Source: Streptomyces sp. SID8352
Lineage (GTDB): Bacteria; Actinomycetota; Actinomycetes; Streptomycetales; Streptomycetaceae
Length of the DNA stretch: 48,795 nucleotides
Direction of reading: 5' to 3'
NCBI RefSeq assembly: GCF_009862265.1
Contig: NZ_WWGX01000073.1
Span: 55,860-104,654, forward strand
The notes below the pieces were generated by a model. The model was given only the letters and a program-made list of their open reading frames with translations, was not told where the DNA came from and did not search any database. A program made the position numbers and the translations under genes. Positions within the stretch are counted from its first letter, which is position 1. Each line of letters opens with the position of its first letter. Positions 34,433 through 41,786 of the stretch are shown here, in pieces.

Positions 34433-35263
34433 TCAGGATTTCGCGACCGTCGCCTTGTTGATCACCACCGTCGCGTTGGGCGCGGTCATCCCCGTCGTGG
34501 GGTCCGCGGGCTGCGCCCCGGCGGCGGAGATCTTCTCCAGGACCTTCATGCCGTCCGCGCCCACGGTGCCGAACGGGGTGTAGTTGGGCGGCAGCGGACT
34601 GTCCTTGTAGACCAGGAAGAACTGGCTGCCGCCGGTGTCGGGCTGGCTGGTGTTGGCCATCGCGACGGTGCCCGCCGGGTAGGTGTCGCCCTTCAGGCTC
34701 GGGTCCTTCAGGTTCTCGTCCGGGATGGTGTAGCCCGGCCCGCCGTTCCCCTTGCCCGTCGGGTCGCCGCACTGGAGGACGAAGATGCCCTCGGTGGTGA
34801 GCCGGTGGCACGGCGTGTGGTCGAAGTAGCCCTTGCCGGCGAGGAAGTCGAAGGAGTTCACCGTGCGCGGCGCGTCCTTCGCCTTGAGCGCGATGTCTAT
34901 GTCACCGCAGTTCGTCGCCAGCTTCATCGTGTAGTCCGCCGACTTGTCGACGGCCAGCGCCGGCTCCTTCTTCCAGGTCAGCTCGGCGGGCTTGCCCCCG
35001 GCCGGCTTGTCGCAGGGGTCCGGCGCCTTGCCGGTGGGCACCGTGCTCGGCGTCACCTCGGCGCTCGTCGTCGTCTTGTCGTCGTCGCCCTTGAGGGCAC
35101 CCGTCGTGTAGAGCGCGACACTGCCGATCAGGACGACGCCGAGCACCGACGCGATCACCGCGTTGCGCGTGCGGGCCTTGCGGCGCGCGGAGGTGCGTCG
35201 CTGCTGCTGCCGCAAGAACTTCTCCCGGGCGAGCTGACGCCGCCGCTGCTCCTGGGTGACCAC
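34433..35263 (-). CDS. Membrane-anchored cyclophilin-type peptidyl-prolyl isomerase
   Basis: 276 residues. A basic cytoplasmic N-terminus rich in Arg/Gln/Lys (1-33) precedes one span at about 34-54, a Thr/Ser/Pro linker, and a cyclophilin domain from about residue 110 with FDHTPCHRLTTEGIFVLQCGDP (shown as FDHTPCHRLT and IFVLQCGDP), MANTSQPDTGGSQFFLVYKD (as GGSQFFLVY) and FGTV. It should isomerise prolines of exported proteins on the outer membrane face. GTG at 35263 follows GAGGAGAG. Diverges from the MBL-fold gene at 35445. Confidence 0.9.
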   Translation of the reverse strand: MVTQEQRRRQLAREKFLRQQQRRTSARRKARTRNAVIASVLGVVLIGSVALYTTGALKGDDDKTTTSAEVTPSTVPTGKAPDPCDKPAGGKPAELTWKKEPALAVDKSADYTMKLATNCGDIDIALKAKDAPRTVNSFDFLAGKGYFDHTPCHRLTTEGIFVLQCGDPTGKGNGGPGYTIPDENLKDPSLKGDTYPAGTVAMANTSQPDTGGSQFFLVYKDSPLPPNYTPFGTVGADGMKVLEKISAAGAQPADPTTGMTAPNATVVINKATVAKS

Positions 35264-35379
35264 CGGGTTCTCTCCTCATGCGTCGTGGATACCGACCGGC
35301 ACGCGTGCGGACGGACGGGCCGACCGCCCGCGTGTAGCCCGTACCGTATAGGGGTTCGCTGAGGAAACGGCACCGCCGG

Positions 35380-35385
35380 TAGTCT
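35380..35385 (+). promoter_or_regulatory. Candidate -10 TAGTCT of the MBL-hisS operon
   Basis: TAGTCT with TTCGCT about 19 bases upstream (35355-35360). In the same 181-base divergent gap, TATACG on the minus strand (35345-35350) could serve the cyclophilin gene. Confidence 0.35.
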
Positions 35386-35444
35386 CTGACCACGGGCGCG
35401 GCCGTCCGCAGCGCCGCTCCTGCCGACCGAAGCGAAGGACGAAC

Positions 35445-36152
35445 GTGCTGATTGCCGGGTTCCCCGCGGGCGCCTGGGGGACGAACTGCTATCTCGTCGC
35501 CCCCGCCGCGGGTGAGGAGTGCGTGATCATCGACCCCGGCCACCGGGCCGCCGAGGGAGTCGGGGAAGCGCTCGCCAGGCACCGTCTCAAGCCCGTCGCC
35601 GTCGTCCTCACGCACGGCCACATCGACCATGTGGCCTCGGTCGTCCCCGTCTGCGGGGCGCACGGCGTTCCGGCGTGGATCCACCCCGAGGACCGGTACA
35701 TGATGAGCGACCCCGAGAAGGGCCTCGGCCGCGCCATCGGCATGCCGCTGATGGGCGAGCTGACCGTGGGGGAGCCGGACGACGTCCACGAGATGACCGA
35801 CGGCACGACGCTGGAGCTGGCGGGGCTGGAGCTGACGGTCGCGCACGCGCCGGGCCATACCAAGGGGTCGGTGACCTTCGGGCTGCCCGAGGCGGCGGAC
35901 ATCCCGCCGGTGCTCTTCTCGGGCGACCTGCTGTTCGCCGGCTCCGTCGGACGCACCGACCTGCCCGGCGGCGACATGGCCGAGATGCTCGACTCGCTGG
36001 CCCGCGTGTGCCTGCCGCTCGACGACTCGACCGTGGTGCTGTCCGGCCACGGCCCCCAGACCACCATCGGCCAGGAGCGCGCCACCAACCCGTATCTGCG
36101 GCAGGTGGCCTCCGGCCAGGGAGCCCCCGGGGCTCCCCGACGAGGAATGTGA
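35445..36152 (+). CDS. Metallo-beta-lactamase-fold hydrolase, glyoxalase-II-like
   Basis: 235 residues. The HxHxDH motif is THGHIDH (His57, His59, Asp61, His62), with later metal ligands in APGHTKGSV and FSGDLLF and the second His in SGHGPQT. In Streptomyces it is encoded next to hisS; members hydrolyse thioesters such as S-lactoyl-thiols, but the substrate here is unknown. GTG at 35445 has AAGGACG. The stop overlaps a possible GTG of hisS (GTGA). Confidence 0.9.
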   Translation: MLIAGFPAGAWGTNCYLVAPAAGEECVIIDPGHRAAEGVGEALARHRLKPVAVVLTHGHIDHVASVVPVCGAHGVPAWIHPEDRYMMSDPEKGLGRAIGMPLMGELTVGEPDDVHEMTDGTTLELAGLELTVAHAPGHTKGSVTFGLPEAADIPPVLFSGDLLFAGSVGRTDLPGGDMAEMLDSLARVCLPLDDSTVVLSGHGPQTTIGQERATNPYLRQVASGQGAPGAPRRGM

Positions 36153-36163
36153 CGAAAGCTTCC

Positions 36164-37426
36164 GTGAGCACCTTCAAGGCCCCCAGGGGCACGTACGACC
36201 TGCTGCCGCCGGACTCCGCGACGTACCTGGCCGTCCGCGAGGCCATCGCCGCCCCGCTGCGCGCCTCCGGCTACGGCTACATCGAGACGCCCGGTTTCGA
36301 GAACGTCGAACTGTTCGCCCGCGGGGTGGGCGAGTCCACCGACATCGTGACCAAGGAGATGTACGTCTTCGAGACCAAGGGCGGCGACCGGCTCGCCCTG
36401 CGCCCGGAGACGACGGCCCCCGTGCTGCGCGCCGTCCTGGAGGCCAACCTGCACAAGGCGGGCAACCTGCCGGTCAAGGTCTGGTACTCGGGCTCCCAGT
36501 ACCGCTACGAGCGCCCGCAGAAGGGCCGCTACCGCCACTTCTCCCAGGTCGGCGCCGAGGCCATCGGGGCCGAGGACCCGGCCCTGGACGCGGAGCTGAT
36601 CATCCTCGCCGACCAGGCGTACCGCTCCCTGGGCCTGCGCGGCTTCCGCATCCTGCTCAACAGCCTGGGCGACAAGGAGTGCCGTCCCGTCTACCGGGCC
36701 GCCCTCCAGGACTTCCTGCGCGGTCTCGACCTCGACGAGGAGACGCTGCGCCGCGCCGAGATCAACCCGCTGCGCGTCCTGGACGACAAGCGCGCGGACG
36801 TCCAGCGGCAGCTCACCGGGGCCCCCCTGCTGCGCGACTACCTGTGCGACGCCTGCAAGGCGTACCACGAGGAGGTCCGCGAGCTGATCACCGCGGCGGG
36901 CGTGGCCTACGAGGACGACCCCCGGCTGGTGCGCGGCCTGGACTACTACACGCGCACCACCTTCGAGTTCGTCCACGACGGCCTCGGCTCGCAGTCCGCG
37001 GTGGGCGGCGGCGGCCGCTACGACGGCCTGTCCGAGATGATCGGCGGCCCCGCGCTGCCGTCCGTCGGCTGGGCCCTCGGCGTCGACCGCACCGTCCTCG
37101 CCCTGGAGGCCGAGGGCATCGAGCCGGACGTCCCCGCGACCACCTCCGTCTTCGCCGTGCCGCTCGGCGAGGAGGCCCGCCGGGTCCTGTTCGCCAAGGT
37201 CACCGAACTGCGCAGGAACGGCGTCGCCGCCGACTTCGCCTACGGCGGCAAGGGGCTGAAGGCGGCCATGAAGGCGGCCAACCGCTCGGGCGCCCGCTAC
37301 GCGCTGGTGCTGGGCGAGCGGGACCTCGCGGACGGGGTCGTCCAGCTCAAGGACATGGAGTCCGGAGAGCAGACCGCGATCGGCGTGAACGAGGTCGTCG
37401 CGGAGCTGGAGTCGCGGCTCGGCTGA
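36164..37426 (+). CDS. hisS: Histidyl-tRNA synthetase
   Basis: Class II synthetase, 420 residues, normal length. Motif 1 region ETPGFENVELFARGVGEST, RGLDYYTRTTFEF (the His-A-type loop) and GGGGRYDGL and WALGVDRTVLALEAEG of motif 3 are conserved, with the anticodon-binding domain at the C-terminus. Motif 2 begins LRPETTAP where the family nearly always has RPEGTA, with Thr83 replacing Gly, and later SGSQYRYE (Gln112, Arg114). GTG at 36164 (STFKAPRG) was chosen over GTG 36149, which overlaps the upstream stop but adds five residues. Hairpins follow. Confidence 0.96.
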   Translation: MSTFKAPRGTYDLLPPDSATYLAVREAIAAPLRASGYGYIETPGFENVELFARGVGESTDIVTKEMYVFETKGGDRLALRPETTAPVLRAVLEANLHKAGNLPVKVWYSGSQYRYERPQKGRYRHFSQVGAEAIGAEDPALDAELIILADQAYRSLGLRGFRILLNSLGDKECRPVYRAALQDFLRGLDLDEETLRRAEINPLRVLDDKRADVQRQLTGAPLLRDYLCDACKAYHEEVRELITAAGVAYEDDPRLVRGLDYYTRTTFEFVHDGLGSQSAVGGGGRYDGLSEMIGGPALPSVGWALGVDRTVLALEAEGIEPDVPATTSVFAVPLGEEARRVLFAKVTELRRNGVAADFAYGGKGLKAAMKAANRSGARYALVLGERDLADGVVQLKDMESGEQTAIGVNEVVAELESRLG

Positions 37427-37456
37427 CCCGCGCCGGAGCCGCGGCCCGGCCCGTCC

Positions 37457-37483
37457 GGGCGGCGCGGCCCCTCCGCGCCGCCC
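37457..37483 (+). terminator. hisS terminator hairpin 1
   Basis: GGGCGGCGCGG (37457-37467) pairs with CCGCGCCGCCC (37473-37483), 5-base loop. Confidence 0.55.
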
Positions 37484-37509
37484 CGGCTCCCCGCGCCGAG
37501 CAGGCTCCC

Positions 37510-37536
37510 GTGCCGCCCCTTTCCCCGGGGCGGCAC
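37510..37536 (+). terminator. hisS terminator hairpin 2
   Basis: GTGCCGCCCC (37510-37519) pairs with GGGGCGGCAC (37527-37536), 7-base loop. With hairpin 1 it accounts for most of the 324-base gap 37427-37750, in which I see no gene. Confidence 0.5.
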
Positions 37537-37654
37537 CGCCGTCCGGGGCCCGAGCGCCGTCCCCGCCCCGGCCGGGAGCGCGGCTCCTCGTCCGTGTGTG
37601 CGCCCGGCGAACGGGCGTCGGTCCCGCCCCGATCCCTGAGGGCGATCGTCAGTA

Positions 37655-37671
37655 CGTTCTTATGAAGAACG
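37655..37671. promoter_or_regulatory. Inverted repeat CGTTCTT-ATG-AAGAACG, possible operator
   Basis: A perfect 7-3-7 palindrome 80 bases upstream of the VKOR gene, AT-richer than its surroundings. It resembles an operator, but I cannot assign a regulator. Confidence 0.4.
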
Positions 37672-37750
37672 AACGGTGGGCTCACAGGCGCGTCCGGCAC
37701 AATGGCCCTGCCCGAAGCAGGTCCCGACCCCGAACGACGGAATCGGTGTG

Positions 37751-38413
37751 ATGAGCAAGACGACTGTGAAGGATGCCTCCACCGTGGCAGAGCCAGCGCC
37801 GGACCCCACCACCGGCCGTTCGCGCACCGAGGGCGGCAGCCGAGCCCTCGCCCTGCTGTTGATCATCACCGGCGCGGCGGGCCTGCTCGCCGCGTGGATC
37901 ATCACGATCGACAAGCAGAAGATCCTCGAGGCCAAGATCGCCGGCACCACGTTCACCCCCGGCTGCAGCCTCAACCCCGTCGTCTCCTGCGGCAACATCA
38001 TGGAGAGCGAGCAGGCCTCCGTCTTCGGCTTCCCCAACCCGCTGCTCGGGCTGGTCGCCTACGGCATGGTCGTCTGCGTCGGTGTGACCCTGCTCACCGG
38101 GGCCCGCTTCCCGCGCTGGTACTGGCTCACCTTCAACGCGGGCTGCCTGTTCGGCGTCGGATTCGTCACCTGGCTCCAGTTCCAGTCCCTGTACCGGATC
38201 AACTCCCTGTGCCTCTGGTGCTGCCTGGCCTGGGTCGCCACCATCGTGATGTTCTGGTACGTCACCTCGCTCAACATCCGCAAGGGCTTCCTGCCCGCGC
38301 CCGGCTGGCTGCGCTCCTTCTTCGGCGAGTTCACCTGGGTGCTGCCCGTGGTGCACGTCGGCATCATCGGGATGATGATCCTCACCCGCTGGTGGGACTT
38401 CTGGACGAGCTGA
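37751..38413 (+). CDS. VKOR-family (vitamin K epoxide reductase) membrane protein
   Basis: 220 residues. Four to five spans from about residue 32 onward; the redox pair CLWC (Cys154, Cys157) is the active-site CXXC, and Cys72 and Cys80 (PGCSLNPVVSCGN) are the loop cysteines. Bacterial VKOR reoxidises DsbA-type partners using menaquinone, making extracellular disulfides. Trp/Phe-rich spans close the protein. ATG at 37751; a GTG one codon earlier is also possible. A strong hairpin follows and then rarA. Confidence 0.92.
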   Translation: MSKTTVKDASTVAEPAPDPTTGRSRTEGGSRALALLLIITGAAGLLAAWIITIDKQKILEAKIAGTTFTPGCSLNPVVSCGNIMESEQASVFGFPNPLLGLVAYGMVVCVGVTLLTGARFPRWYWLTFNAGCLFGVGFVTWLQFQSLYRINSLCLWCCLAWVATIVMFWYVTSLNIRKGFLPAPGWLRSFFGEFTWVLPVVHVGIIGMMILTRWWDFWTS

Positions 38414-38441
38414 CGGTCGGGCTTTCGGACGAGCCCACGGA

Positions 38442-38465
38442 CGGGCCGGTCCCCGGACCGGCCCG
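38442..38465 (+). terminator. Hairpin between VKOR gene and rarA
   Basis: CGGGCCGGTCC (38442-38452) pairs with GGACCGGCCCG (38455-38465), 2-base centre. Confidence 0.55.
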
Positions 38466-38500
38466 ACCCGTTGTCGGCGCTGTCGCTTAGGGTTCAGGAC

Positions 38501-39856
38501 GTGGAGCCCGACCTGTTCACCGCCGCAGCAGAAGAACGCCAGGAGAAGGACCCGGCCGGCAGCCCCCTCGCCGTCCGGATGCGGCCGCGCACCCTCGACG
38601 AGGTCGTCGGCCAGCGCCATCTCCTCAACCCCGGCGCCCCCCTGCGCCGCCTCGTGGGGGAGGGCGCCGCCGGGCCCGTCGGCCCCTCCTCGGTGATCCT
38701 CTGGGGCCCGCCCGGCACCGGCAAGACGACCCTCGCCCACGTGGTCTCCAAGGCCACCAACAAGCGGTTCGTGGAGCTGTCGGCCATCACCGCGGGCGTC
38801 AAGGAGGTCCGCGCGGTCATCGACGGCGCCCGCCGAGCGGTCGGCGGCTACGGCCGGGAGACGGTCCTCTTCCTCGACGAGATCCACCGCTTCAGCAAGG
38901 CCCAGCAGGACTCCCTGCTCCCGGCCGTCGAGAACCGCTGGGTCACCCTGATCGCCGCGACGACGGAGAACCCGTACTTCTCGGTGATCTCCCCGCTGCT
39001 CTCCCGCTCCCTCCTGCTCACCCTCGAACCGCTCACCGACGACGACGTGCGGGACCTGCTCCGCCGGGCCCTCGCCGACGAGCGGGGCCTCAAGGGCTCC
39101 GTCGCCCTGCCCCCGGACACCGAGGAGCACCTGCTGCGCATCGCCGGCGGCGATGCCCGCCGCGCCCTGACGGCGCTGGAGGCCGCCGCCGGGGCCGCCC
39201 TGGACAAGGGCGAGGCGGAGATCGCGCTGACCACGCTGGAGGAGACGGTCGACCGCGTCGCGGTCACCTACGACCGCGACGGGGACCAGCACTACGACGT
39301 GGCCAGCGCCTTGATCAAGTCCATCCGCGGCTCGGACGTCGACGCCGCCCTGCACTACCTGGCCCGGATGATCGAGGCCGGCGAGGACCCCCGGTTCATC
39401 GCCCGCCGCCTGATGATCTCCGCCAGCGAGGACATCGGTCTCGCCGACCCGAACGCGCTGCCCCTCGCGGTCGCCGCCGCCCAGGCCGTCGCCATGATCG
39501 GCTTCCCCGAGGCCGCCCTCACCCTCAGCCACACCACCATCGCCCTGGCCCTCGCCCCCAAGTCCAACGCCGCGACCACCGCCATCGGCGCCGCCCTGGA
39601 CGACGTCCGCAAGGGGCTGGCCGGACCGGTCCCGGCCCATCTGCGCGACGGCCACTACCGGGGCGCGGGCAAGCTCGGCCACGGCAAGGGCTACGTCTAC
39701 CCGCACGACCTGCCCGAGGGCATCGCCGCCCAGCAGTACGCGCCGGACGCCCTGGCCGAGCGGACCTACTACACGCCCACCCGGCACGGCGCCGAGGCCC
39801 GGTACGCCGACGCCGTCGAATGGACCCGGGGGCACCTCGGTCGCAAGGGGTCCTGA
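38501..39856 (+). CDS. rarA: Replication-associated recombination ATPase RarA (MgsA)
   Basis: 451 residues, AAA+ clamp-loader relative. Walker A GPPGTGKTT (Lys75), Walker B FLDEIHRFSKAQQD, sensor AATTENPYFSVI and the C-terminal SASEDIGLADPNAL and YPHDLPEGIAAQQY segments are diagnostic. RarA acts at stalled forks with SSB. GTG at 38501 follows TAGGGT (38488-38493) at leaderless spacing; a TTG 10 codons upstream is in frame but not favoured. It lies directly upstream of the rpsD leader. Confidence 0.95.
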   Translation: MEPDLFTAAAEERQEKDPAGSPLAVRMRPRTLDEVVGQRHLLNPGAPLRRLVGEGAAGPVGPSSVILWGPPGTGKTTLAHVVSKATNKRFVELSAITAGVKEVRAVIDGARRAVGGYGRETVLFLDEIHRFSKAQQDSLLPAVENRWVTLIAATTENPYFSVISPLLSRSLLLTLEPLTDDDVRDLLRRALADERGLKGSVALPPDTEEHLLRIAGGDARRALTALEAAAGAALDKGEAEIALTTLEETVDRVAVTYDRDGDQHYDVASALIKSIRGSDVDAALHYLARMIEAGEDPRFIARRLMISASEDIGLADPNALPLAVAAAQAVAMIGFPEAALTLSHTTIALALAPKSNAATTAIGAALDDVRKGLAGPVPAHLRDGHYRGAGKLGHGKGYVYPHDLPEGIAAQQYAPDALAERTYYTPTRHGAEARYADAVEWTRGHLGRKGS

Positions 39857-39864
39857 GCGGCCTG

Positions 39865-39870
39865 TAGAAT
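39865..39870 (+). promoter_or_regulatory. Candidate rpsD -10 TAGAAT
   Basis: TAGAAT nine bases after the rarA stop, about 280 bases before rpsD, in a 295-base leader (39857-40151) where I see no gene. The -35 at 18 bases (TCGCAA) is poor. A long leader suits autogenous control by S4, but no S4 site was recognised. Confidence 0.4.
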
Positions 39871-40151
39871 CGCCCGGAGTGCCGAGTCCCGTGCTGTCAG
39901 AACGGGACGTCCGGCCGGAGCCCCCAGCGGGCTCCAGGAGCGTCGCGCACCGTCGAACGGTGTCGCGGGCAGCCCACCACCCACGGGGCATCCCGGAGGG
40001 CCGGTGGGCCACTCGCGTGCTGCACGTATGTGCCCAGACCAGGGAAGCGGCTGCCCGACGGGTCCCTCGTGGCCCCGCGGGTTCTCCCGGCTGCGGATGC
40101 GACCTCCCTCAACCCTGACAAGCCGGAAAACCCAGAAAAGAGACACAGACA

Positions 40152-40766
40152 GTGGCGAACCAGTCCCGCCCCAAGGTCAAGAAGTCGCGTGCGCTCGGCA
40201 TCGCGCTGACCCCGAAGGCCGTCAAGTACTTCGAGGCCCGCCCCTACCCGCCGGGCGAGCACGGCCGCGGCCGCAAGCAGAACTCGGACTACAAGGTCCG
40301 TCTGCTGGAGAAGCAGCGTCTGCGCGCGCAGTACGACGTGAGCGAGCGCCAGCTCGTCCGCGCCTACGAGCGTGCCGCCAAGACCACCATGAAGACCGGT
40401 GAGGCCCTGGTCATCGAGCTGGAGCGCCGTCTCGACGCCCTGGTCCTGCGGTCGGGCATCGCCCGCACCATCTACCAGGCCCGCCAGATGGTCGTCCACG
40501 GCCACATCCAGGTCAACGGCCAGAAGGTCGACAAGCCGTCCTTCCGCGTCCGCCCGGACGACGTGGTGCAGGTCCGCGAGCGCAGCAAGGACAAGACGCT
40601 CTTCACCATCGCCCGTGAGGGCGGCTTCGCCCCCGAGGGCGAGACCCCGCGCTACCTCCAGGTGAACCTCAAGGCCCTGGCGTTCCGCCTGGACCGCGAG
40701 CCGAACCGCAAGGAGATCCCGGTGATCTGCGACGAGCAGCTCGTCGTCGAGTACTACGCCCGCTGA
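40152..40766 (+). CDS. rpsD: 30S ribosomal protein S4
   Basis: 204 residues. It nucleates 30S assembly by binding 16S rRNA. The S4 RNA-binding domain is RLDALVLRSGIARTIYQARQMVVHGHIQVNGQKV (key residues RLD and GHIQVNG) followed by the C-terminal EYYAR. The N-terminal domain, ANQSRPKVKKSRALGIAL, has none of the four zinc cysteines, so this is the zinc-free form, common as the sole copy in Streptomyces. GTG at 40152 is preceded by AAAAGAGA. A hairpin cluster follows. Confidence 0.97.
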   Translation: MANQSRPKVKKSRALGIALTPKAVKYFEARPYPPGEHGRGRKQNSDYKVRLLEKQRLRAQYDVSERQLVRAYERAAKTTMKTGEALVIELERRLDALVLRSGIARTIYQARQMVVHGHIQVNGQKVDKPSFRVRPDDVVQVRERSKDKTLFTIAREGGFAPEGETPRYLQVNLKALAFRLDREPNRKEIPVICDEQLVVEYYAR

Positions 40767-40801
40767 TCCAGCCGGACGCAGTACCACCCGGTGGTGCCTC
40801 G

Positions 40802-40843
40802 GCCCGCCGTCCTCCCGCCGTCCCGGCGGGCGGGGCGGCGGGC
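40802..40843 (+). terminator. rpsD terminator
   Basis: GCCCGCCG (40802-40809) pairs with CGGCGGGC (40836-40843) outside an inner 7-bp stem, CCCGCCG/CGGCGGG (40814-40820, 40824-40830), followed by TTC. Confidence 0.55.
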
Positions 40844-40932
40844 TTCGCCGTCCCCCGCCCCGGGCCCGGCCGCCCCGCGGATCCCGCGGCGCCCCGGCCG
40901 GAATCCGGTACGGAGTCCGGTGCCCGGCGCGA

Positions 40933-40938
40933 TAGGCT
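40933..40938 (+). promoter_or_regulatory. Candidate -10 TAGGCT for the DUF948-alaS operon
   Basis: TAGGCT lies about 53 bases before the DUF948 GTG. No clear -35 is seen. Confidence 0.35.
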
Positions 40939-40990
40939 CGGGGCACGACTTTCTCGATGTTCAGGCACGTTTTCAGGGAGCGGGTGCGCG

Positions 40991-41428
40991 GTGTCCGGTG
41001 GTGAGGTGGCCGGGATCCTGGTGGCCGTCTTCTGGGCGATCCTGGTCTCCTTCCTCGCCGTCGCGCTGGCGAGGCTGGCCCAGACGCTCAGGGCGACCAC
41101 CAAACTGGTGGCGGACGTGACCGACCAGGCCGTCCCGCTGCTCTCCGACGCCTCCTCCGCGGTGCGCTCGGCGCAGACCCAGCTCGACCGGGTCGACGCC
41201 ATCGCCTCGGACGTGCAGGAGGTCACCTCCAACGCCTCCGCCCTGTCGACCACGGTGGCCTCCACCTTCGGCGGGCCCCTGGTGAAGGTCGCGGCCTTCG
41301 GCTACGGGGTGCGCCGCGCCCTCGGCGGACGCCGGGAGGCGGCGGCCCCCGCCCCGGAGCCCCGGCGCACCGTGATCGTCGGCCGTACGCTCGGCGCCGG
41401 GCGACGCACCAAGCGGAAGAAGGACTGA
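40991..41428 (+). CDS. DUF948 membrane protein
   Basis: 145 residues: one N-terminal span (about 6-27), a helical region with small residues and TDQAVPLLSDASSAV, and a basic tail ending RRTKRKKD. DUF948 proteins are widespread in Firmicutes and Actinobacteria beside alaS or ribosomal genes; their function is unknown. GTG at 40991 has CAGGGAG. First gene of a packed operon running through aroE. Confidence 0.85.
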   Translation: MSGGEVAGILVAVFWAILVSFLAVALARLAQTLRATTKLVADVTDQAVPLLSDASSAVRSAQTQLDRVDAIASDVQEVTSNASALSTTVASTFGGPLVKVAAFGYGVRRALGGRREAAAPAPEPRRTVIVGRTLGAGRRTKRKKD

Positions 41429-41435
41429 CGCAGGG

Positions 41436-41786
41436 ATGTTCCGCCGTACGTTCTGGTTCGGCACCGGCGTCGCCGCCGGTGTGTGGGCCACCGCCAAGGT
41501 CAACCGGAAGCTCAGGCAGCTCACCCCCGAGAGCCTCGCCGCGACCGCGGCGAACAAGGCGCTCGACGCGGGCACCCGGATCAGGGACCGCGCGGTGGGC
41601 TTCGCCCTCGACGTCCGCGACAACATGGCCCAGCGGGAGGCCGAACTCGGCGACGCGCTCGGGATCGGCGCCCCCGTCGACCGGGAGCTGCCCGCACCCC
41701 GGCACTACGCCGTCATCGAGAACCGCAACGACCCGACGTACGCCGACCGCACGACGTACCCGCACAACCGGAATGAGGACCACTGA
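41436..41786 (+). CDS. DUF6167-type small protein
   Basis: 116 residues starting MFRRTFWFGTGVAAGVWATAK, a weak membrane segment (4-22), then a helical Ala/Arg-rich middle and an acidic end RTTYPHNRNEDH. This family sits between DUF948 and alaS in actinobacteria; function unknown. It begins seven bases after DUF948 and its TGA overlaps the alaS ATG (TGATG), so it is translationally coupled to alaS. Confidence 0.8.
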   Translation: MFRRTFWFGTGVAAGVWATAKVNRKLRQLTPESLAATAANKALDAGTRIRDRAVGFALDVRDNMAQREAELGDALGIGAPVDRELPAPRHYAVIENRNDPTYADRTTYPHNRNEDH

